Part shown: positions 59,901-64,000 of the stretch, one piece after another
Numbering within the stretch: the first letter of the stretch is position 1
How the letters are laid out: every line of letters starts with the position of its first letter
Origin: Clostridia bacterium
Lineage (GTDB): Bacteria; Bacillota; Clostridia; Oscillospirales; Acutalibacteraceae
Assembly (NCBI GenBank): GCA_017521425.1
Contig: JAFXCQ010000030.1
Span: 1 to 64,000, forward strand
Length of the DNA: 64,000 nucleotides
Direction: 5' to 3'
Translations under genes and position numbers: made by a program
Notes under the pieces: generated by a model
Databases searched by the model: none
Told to the model about the DNA's origin: nothing
Seen by the model: the letters and a program-made list of their open reading frames with translations, nothing else

Positions 59901-62069
59901 ACATTAACCAATTGTACCGCATTAAAGACTTTGAATTTATATAATTGTAAGGGTATTACAACACTCGATACAACTACTCTTACTGCACTTGAAGAGCTTA
60001 ATCTTACTTATTCAGGTGTAACAGTGTTCAATAGTGCTATCGACACTATGGATTTCACAGAGAATGTAAATCTTAAAAATGTTTACCTTAATGGTTTAAC
60101 TTCATTTACAAGTTTTGATGTTTCAGCTAATACATTACTCGAAGAATTTGCGCTTACTGAAAACACAAATGTTACTTCACTTGATTTTTCGAACAATGCA
60201 AATCTTAAAAAACTTAATCTTTCAGATGTATCATCGCTTAGTACATTAGATATAAGTGCTTGTACATCATTAGAAAGTTTTAATGTTCTTAATACGGGTA
60301 TAACCACACTTTCTGTAACAGGTTCAAGCAATTTGACACAATTCTGGGTTTATAATAATACAAGGCTTACGAATTTGAGCTTGACGGGTGCTACATCGCT
60401 TACAAGTGTTAAGCTTTCAGCAGGAAGCAACAACGCAACTCTTACAAGTCTTACACTTTCAAACAATGGAATTACTTCGCTTGATGTAACATATCTGACA
60501 CAGCTTTCGACACTTGATGTTTCGTACTGTTCAGCACTTGAAACTATAACAGGTATGAGTACAGCTATAACAAATCTTAATGTTACAGGTTGTACGGCAC
60601 TTACATCACTTGATCTTACAGGTTGTACGGCACTTTCTACAATAACAGGTCTCGATACCTGTACTTCGCTTAACAACCTTAATGTATCCGCTACAGATGG
60701 TTTGGGTATTGACCTTTCAATGCTTTCGGGTTCGCTTACACAATACACCGCACAAAATGCAACTATGACGAGTATTGATTTGAGTGGTTGTGCTGTTCTT
60801 GCAACATTAGATGTTTCAGGTTGTACAAATCTTACAACATTAAATGTTACGAATTGCACTTCACTTACATCAATAATCGGATTAGATACCTTGGTGGCAC
60901 TTGAAAACTTAGTTGCAACGGGTAGCGGACTTACAAATATTGATGCTTCATTGCTCACAAACCTTTCAACAATAGATGTTGACAATATGAGTAATCTTAA
61001 ATCATTAAACATAAGTAATACAAAGGTTACAATATTAGATGTTTCAACACTTACCGAATTATCAGCTTTAGAAGCAAAAAAATGTACTGCTCTTACATCA
61101 TTAACTCTTACTGATAGCAATACTTTTACAGATTTAGATATAAGCGATTGTACAAATATTACTGAAATTGATGTCAGCACATGTAGAGCTCTCGTGAATC
61201 TGAACGTAAGCGGTACCGCAATTATTGCGCTTGAAGCGAATCAGAGCTTGTATATGGAAACAGTAGATGCAAGCGATTGTACGTCGTTGGAAGCATTAGT
61301 TATGGACCAGACTTCTAACAATAATCTGATAAGTGTAGATGTAAGCGGTTGTACAAGTATGATGTGCTTGCAGATATCGAACAGTAACTCGCTTCAGGAG
61401 TTGAATTTAGCGGGTCTTACTTCATTAAGTGCGGCTTATATTGATAATTGTACTGCTATTACTTCAATTGATATAAGCAATACACGAATGAGTGATATAT
61501 CTTCTCTTAATATACCATCATTAACAAACTTTAAAACACTTAAAGCAAGTGATGCAGGTTTATCTGATAGTGAGCTTGCAGGTATGCTTAAGGATACCTT
61601 GGAGGTTATTGATATTTCAGATAACAGTTCGGTTACAACAATTGATTTAAGCGGATTTGAAAATCTTAAAACACTTGATATAAGTAACAGCGGTATTACC
61701 GGATTGGATACTTCTTATTGCTTGAATCTTGAAACAGTTGACGCAGGTGACTGTACTCAGCTTGACTATTTTGTAATGAGTACAGGAAACGACATTGAGT
61801 ACATCGGATTAACATCAGTTAACATAAGCGGTTGTACAAGTATGACAATGTTGCAGTTATCGGATGCACCGAATCTTGAAACATTTGACCTTTCAGGACT
61901 TGAGAATCTGACAGAGGTTTACGTACAAAACTGTCCGAAGATAACATCACTTGACCTTAGCTCTGCTATGAATATAACACTTATAAATGTCCGAGACTCA
62001 GGCTTGACAAGTGGCTCTGTAGCACTTCCGGCAGGTAAAGATGAAAGTATAATTACAGGTCTTTCTTAA
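56979..62069 (+). CDS. FecR-domain leucine-rich-repeat surface protein
   Basis: 1696 residues from GTG 56979 (GGAGGG upstream). A single membrane helix (about 10-30) is followed by a FecR domain (about 45-195; IRLLLDDDKYVKLEAGS and VNTPNAVLAVRGTLF). A Glu/Thr/Pro-rich region follows (about 330-400). Cys-rich units with CxxCG..GH spacing (about 405-640) resemble zinc ribbons. A short Asp-rich loop (DTDGNNALIGDE) may bind calcium. Residues about 665-1690 are leucine-rich repeats with about 22-residue spacing (LTSLDVSGCTxLxT). No C-terminal anchor is visible; anchoring is by the N-terminal helix. Two 78-bp stretches (58303-58380, 58417-58494) are exact duplicates. It is probably a large sensor or adhesin. 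Confidence 0.85.
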   Translation: MAVNKNSKKTRVFVIIFLVVAILVTALTTVLSFGESESSYRTITVIEVTGTVGVAHNDIEYQAYTGMHLEEGYSVVTSGNSYIRLLLDDDKYVKLEAGSKATFEEVSGGKTAIRIERGSIVAEVTRPLEIDEDFIVNTPNAVLAVRGTLFRVDLSRNEKGEINTDVMTYGGAVSSKRVQPDGKVEDIELTIKQGFKATVNMDDKETVYLVDDIKVDLNALVGTENTDTTMTETNANGEIVNTPITLESILKPIVIEDIPDEDLVDIYFASENGHSLFVETEEISEQIEKREINIIAQTSVYEKADKIENPIEMVIPDDNVPLANTTEGVTEPAVMVLGPPTDGLGETTESTTVSVTAETATIQTTENTTKPTVSITELPTKPTVSTTEKITETTTESTTVHTHSEYTEEVKPTCTKTGKVIVKCSECGEILSEKIINKLGHATEKITVEATCTEDGKETEKCTVCGEIVSETVIEKSGHTTEKITVEATCTEDGKETEKCTVCGETVSETILTATGHKPIYSGSKDAHTECEICYEILSADHTYTTNTVDATCTQDGGTNYICECGYNYTDIIPAVGHTETNAGEPDAHTKCSVCGYTLTDGTSHSYTDTETIEATCTTEGELTHTCSCGWSYTEEIPASHKKSVDGTTCSGCGGVWVDLNSTNFPDSMFLSYLSTTYDTDGNNALIGDEVTGVVAINVSGNSTTDGGYTDLTGIENFVNLTNINCSYNSNIETLDLSGLTSLTNLDVTGLTGLKTLNVSGTSLDESNITGLETCIALEDLNVSETNITQLVLNANTKLKTLDLSNCSALTSFAIDDSNTTYALQSVDLSGCTSLEVLTINNALNLTTVDFTDTTAIKTIDLGGCQGITGVLNVSNKTDLTSLTMGALIRVTSLNVTGCTNLVSIDASACSQLSTVQGLSGCTSLTTLTLNGTGLTSVDVTSNSALATLNVANCSSLTNLNAMRSTESTTLSSVTLTNCTALKTLNLYNCKGITTLDTTTLTALEELNLTYSGVTVFNSAIDTMDFTENVNLKNVYLNGLTSFTSFDVSANTLLEEFALTENTNVTSLDFSNNANLKKLNLSDVSSLSTLDISACTSLESFNVLNTGITTLSVTGSSNLTQFWVYNNTRLTNLSLTGATSLTSVKLSAGSNNATLTSLTLSNNGITSLDVTYLTQLSTLDVSYCSALETITGMSTAITNLNVTGCTALTSLDLTGCTALSTITGLDTCTSLNNLNVSATDGLGIDLSMLSGSLTQYTAQNATMTSIDLSGCAVLATLDVSGCTNLTTLNVTNCTSLTSIIGLDTLVALENLVATGSGLTNIDASLLTNLSTIDVDNMSNLKSLNISNTKVTILDVSTLTELSALEAKKCTALTSLTLTDSNTFTDLDISDCTNITEIDVSTCRALVNLNVSGTAIIALEANQSLYMETVDASDCTSLEALVMDQTSNNNLISVDVSGCTSMMCLQISNSNSLQELNLAGLTSLSAAYIDNCTAITSIDISNTRMSDISSLNIPSLTNFKTLKASDAGLSDSELAGMLKDTLEVIDISDNSSVTTIDLSGFENLKTLDISNSGITGLDTSYCLNLETVDAGDCTQLDYFVMSTGNDIEYIGLTSVNISGCTSMTMLQLSDAPNLETFDLSGLENLTEVYVQNCPKITSLDLSSAMNITLINVRDSGLTSGSVALPAGKDESIITGLS
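58303..58494 (+). repeat. Perfect 78-bp direct repeat inside the Cys-rich units
   Basis: Bases 58303-58380 and 58417-58494 are identical, with a period of 114 bp (38 codons), covering the unit that contains TCTEDGKETEKCTVCGE. The exact match, including synonymous sites, shows recent duplication or gene conversion. Confidence 0.85.
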
Positions 62070-62077
62070 AACAAACA

Positions 62078-62112
62078 GTTCAGGTTGATTATTTTAAATA
62101 ATCAACCTGAAC
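62078..62112 (+). promoter_or_regulatory. Perfect hairpin between the FecR-LRR and cNMP-binding genes
   Basis: The arms GTTCAGGTTGATTATT and AATAATCAACCTGAAC form a long perfect stem, but AAAAAGGGG follows instead of a T run. It may be a weak terminator or an RNA-processing element between the two genes. The ribosome binding site AAGGGGA for the next gene starts right after it. Confidence 0.55.
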
Positions 62113-62130
62113 AAAAAGGGGAAATAAATT

Positions 62131-63261
62131 ATGTCTATTAAAAATCAGATTGAACTTGAAAGAATTTCTAAACCTAAGTATTTCAGTAAAGATGAATATG
62201 TTTGTTATGAAGGTCAATGGGGAAAAGAAATGTACATTGTCCTTCGTGGCTCAATCGGGGTGTTTATAACAGGTGTTTTAGGTAATCTTACAAAGGTTGC
62301 TGAGATTGCTGAAGGTCAGTTTTTCGGTGAAATGTCAATTTTTGATAAAGCACCAAGAAGTGCAAGTTGTATTGCTTTAGAAGATACTGTTTGCATAGCA
62401 ATTGATAAAAGCAATTTGCAAAAATTCCTTGAAACTTGTCCTGATATGGCAGAAATTATAATGAGCGGTATGAGTAACAGAATAAGAAAACTCAACGAAG
62501 AATTATATAAACGCTCACAGAACAATAAAAAGAAAAAGGCAGTCGCTTTTTCTTTGCCTTCACAGTTCAATTTCAGTCATAATGTAAAAGAACCGGTGCA
62601 AGACCCAAATTATATTCAACTTTTAAACCAACCTTGTCCTGTTTGTAATGGTATGGTTACTGCTAAAACTGTGAGAAAGAATTTGCTTCAGGTAAGAGAA
62701 ACTGAAGAAACAGGCAGAGCGATTTATTATAATGCTGACCCGTTGTGGCTTGATGTTACTCGTTGTCCGCATTGTACTTACAGTAATTTAACAAATAAAT
62801 TCTTTAATATTGATGACAGCGAGGTTGACAGATTAAAAATTATGTTAAAAACTCAACACGCGTTAGTAATTAAGAATAATGCAGAGATTTTAAAAAGTCC
62901 TTTTGATAATGTAATTCTTTCATACTTACAGGCAATCCATATTAACGAAACTATTAACCCTGATGATAAAGCAACTATTGGTATGCTCTGGCTTAATTTA
63001 TACTTTGCCTGTAAAGATGCCGGTGATATAAAACTTTCTGTACATTGTGCAAGAAACGCAATAAAAAAACTTCGTAGCATAATTGATGATGATTTGATTG
63101 TTGATTTGAACGAAAAAGCACAGATTTCTCTTTATGTTGCAAGTCTTTTGAAACTTATAGGTCAAAAGGCATCTGCCGAAGAATATTGTGATATAGCAAT
63201 TGAAAGTGCGAAGGATAGCAACATTAAGAATAGAGCAGAGAAGTTTAAAACAACTCTTTGA
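62131..63261 (+). CDS. Cyclic-nucleotide-binding domain protein with DUF2225
   Basis: 376-residue cytoplasmic protein. The N-terminal cNMP-binding domain (about 12-130) has the phosphate-binding cassette FFGEMSIFDKAPRSAS with Glu67 and Arg76, both needed for cyclic nucleotide binding and both present. A charged linker leads to the DUF2225 part (about 165-375). That part has the cysteine pairs CPVC and CPHC, a probable zinc site, and a helical C-terminal region resembling TPR-like repeats. There is no DNA-binding HTH, so it is not a CRP-type regulator. It is 61 bases downstream of the FecR-LRR gene and in the same orientation as the cyclase, so it is a candidate cAMP effector. Confidence 0.88.
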   Translation: MSIKNQIELERISKPKYFSKDEYVCYEGQWGKEMYIVLRGSIGVFITGVLGNLTKVAEIAEGQFFGEMSIFDKAPRSASCIALEDTVCIAIDKSNLQKFLETCPDMAEIIMSGMSNRIRKLNEELYKRSQNNKKKKAVAFSLPSQFNFSHNVKEPVQDPNYIQLLNQPCPVCNGMVTAKTVRKNLLQVRETEETGRAIYYNADPLWLDVTRCPHCTYSNLTNKFFNIDDSEVDRLKIMLKTQHALVIKNNAEILKSPFDNVILSYLQAIHINETINPDDKATIGMLWLNLYFACKDAGDIKLSVHCARNAIKKLRSIIDDDLIVDLNEKAQISLYVASLLKLIGQKASAEEYCDIAIESAKDSNIKNRAEKFKTTL

Positions 63262-63303
63262 GTTGCAAGTAGCAAGTATACAAGTTGTCAGTATGTAAAA
63301 ACA

Positions 63304-63353
63304 AAAAAGTTCTATCATTTAAAGTTCGTGAACTGAAAATGATAGAACTTTTT
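63304..63353. terminator. Bidirectional terminator between cNMP-binding and comM genes
   Basis: AAAAAGTTCTATCATTT pairs with AAATGATAGAACTTTTT around a short loop. The A and T tracts at both ends suit termination in either direction. Confidence 0.8.
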
Positions 63354-63386
63354 AATTTCTTGTTAAACTTGCCACTTGCAACTGAG

Positions 63387-64000
63387 TCATTCTTTCCAGA
63401 ATTTTCTGTCGAGACTTCTGTACTGTATTGCTTCGAAGATGTGTTTTTTCTCTATTTCTTCTGATTTATCTAAGTCTGCAATAGTTCTTGCAACCTTTAA
63501 AATTTTGTCGTAAGCTCTTGCAGAAAGACCTAATTTTTCAAAAGAACTTTCTAAAATTTTTGCCGCATCTTCTGTAAGAATACAGAATTTTCTTGTCATA
63601 GCAGGAGTCATTTTTGCGTTGCAGGTAACAGTTGTACCTTTAAAACGCTCTAACTGAATTGCTCTTGCTTCGTTTACGCGTTTTCTTATGTCAGCAGAGC
63701 ATTCGCTTTCTTCTGTTGTTGAAAGCTGTGCGTAATCAACAGGCGGTACTTCAATGTGAATATCAAGTCTGTCAAGCAAAGGTCCTGAAACCTTTGAAAG
63801 ATACCTCGCAGGCGCACCTGAAGGACAAGTGCATTTTTTAGTCGGGTGACCATAATGACCGCAGGGGCAAGGGTTCATAGCACAAATGAGCATGACAGAG
63901 CAAGGATATGTAAGAGCACAAGCGGCTCTTGAAATTGTAATAGTACCATTCTCAATAGGTTGTCTTAAAACCTCCATTGTGTTACGGGTAAATTCAGGTA
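63387..64000 (-). CDS. comM: ComM/YifB family Mg-chelatase-like ATPase (C-terminal part, cut at right edge)
   Basis: About 204 residues of the C-terminal half are visible; the frame is open to base 63998, so the N-terminal part lies beyond the window. The segment EFTRNTMEVLRQPIE-like block at the edge, the Cys-rich NPCPCGHYGHPTKKCTC and LLDRLDIHIEVPPV with the arginine-finger-type RLD, then SARAYDKILKVARTIADL, are diagnostic of this AAA+ family. ComM acts as a branch-migration helicase in natural transformation in proteobacteria; the role in Firmicutes is less clear. Confidence 0.93.
   Translation of the reverse strand, partial: PEFTRNTMEVLRQPIENGTITISRAACALTYPCSVMLICAMNPCPCGHYGHPTKKCTCPSGAPARYLSKVSGPLLDRLDIHIEVPPVDYAQLSTTEESECSADIRKRVNEARAIQLERFKGTTVTCNAKMTPAMTRKFCILTEDAAKILESSFEKLGLSARAYDKILKVARTIADLDKSEEIEKKHIFEAIQYRSLDRKFWKE

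Noticed and set aside
60350-61180. 276-codon open frame on the minus strand
   Set aside because: It is the antisense of the leucine-rich repeats. Low-complexity repeats leave long open frames on the other strand, and it has no ribosome binding site or family signature.
62131-63261. CRP/FNR-family transcription factor
   Set aside because: The cNMP domain is followed by a zinc-type DUF2225 region, not by the helix-turn-helix of CRP proteins.
1-64000. tRNA, rRNA or prophage genes
   Set aside because: I scanned the gaps for GGTTCGAATCC-like tRNA T-arms, rRNA signatures and phage structural or integrase genes and found none that I can support.

Overview
This is a low-GC Gram-positive chromosome segment, most likely from an uncultured gut or rumen Clostridia of the Ruminococcaceae/Oscillospiraceae type. 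The evidence is T-box leaders, a preQ1-I riboswitch, a Gram-positive lipobox, McsA/McsB, IreB, SEDS RodA, strong AGGAGG-like ribosome binding sites, several GTG/TTG starts, very large repeat-built surface proteins, and many hairpin-rich intergenic repeats. I see no phage, insertion sequence, rRNA or tRNA gene and no CRISPR array. The species assignment is inference.

Layout. 1-2.8 kb: rbgA (start off the left edge), rnhB, yraN and a dipeptidase. 2.84-3.27 kb: an island of about eleven hairpins bounded by an inverted repeat, between convergent genes. 3.3-7.3 kb: a divergent pair, a membrane-anchored parvulin foldase and a DUF5696-like protein. 7.4-11.4 kb: an old-yellow-enzyme-type reductase followed by a two-subunit aconitase X. 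11.7-13.8 kb: a phenylalanine-type T-box leader in front of phenylacetate-CoA ligase and an ACT protein. 14.0-17.7 kb: a phosphorelay of HPt protein, response regulator with a degenerate HD-GYP domain, and hybrid histidine kinase. 17.8-24 kb: an acyl-CoA ligase, tspO, rodA, tsaE-tsaB, rpiB, a hairpin-rich gap and an ECF S-component. 24.1-28.5 kb (minus strand): a second Phe T-box, then pheS-pheT, ireB and a small conserved gene. 28.7-31 kb: a tandemly duplicated membrane protein with REP-like sequence between the copies, and a ThuA-like gene. 31.2-36.7 kb: preQ1 riboswitch and queT, murC, and a glucuronate (uxuA-SDR-eda-kdgK) operon. 37-43.7 kb: a 2250-residue InlB-repeat lipoprotein. 43.8-54.2 kb: an SH3-C39 peptidase, dusB, a sigma factor/anti-sigma/LRR-FN3 operon, mcsA and a divergent mcsB, an EamA transporter, and a Ktr potassium channel pair. 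54.3-63.3 kb: a CHASE2 adenylate cyclase, a TIM-barrel protein, a 1696-residue FecR-LRR surface protein and a cyclic-nucleotide-binding DUF2225 protein. The right edge cuts comM.

How genes work together. Both T-boxes appear to read the Phe codon UUC, so phenylalanyl-tRNA synthetase and a phenylacetate-activating enzyme would both rise when charged tRNA-Phe runs low. This points to phenylacetate salvage into phenylalanine. The most system-like locus is 54.3-63.3 kb: it has a cyclase with an extracytoplasmic CHASE2 sensor, a huge exported FecR/LRR protein and a cytoplasmic protein with an intact-looking cNMP pocket, consistent with one surface-sensing cAMP circuit. Uxu-Eda-KdgK degrade glucuronate through KDG, with UxaC absent here. 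The long repeat proteins and the ECF sigma operon suggest investment in surface adhesion or sensing.

The intergenic DNA is itself notable. It holds two composite hairpin islands, a 49-bp terminator-like repeat in two places, short GACCGCAGGTC elements in three places, and inverted copies of an AT-rich repeat on either side of the pheST-ireB block.
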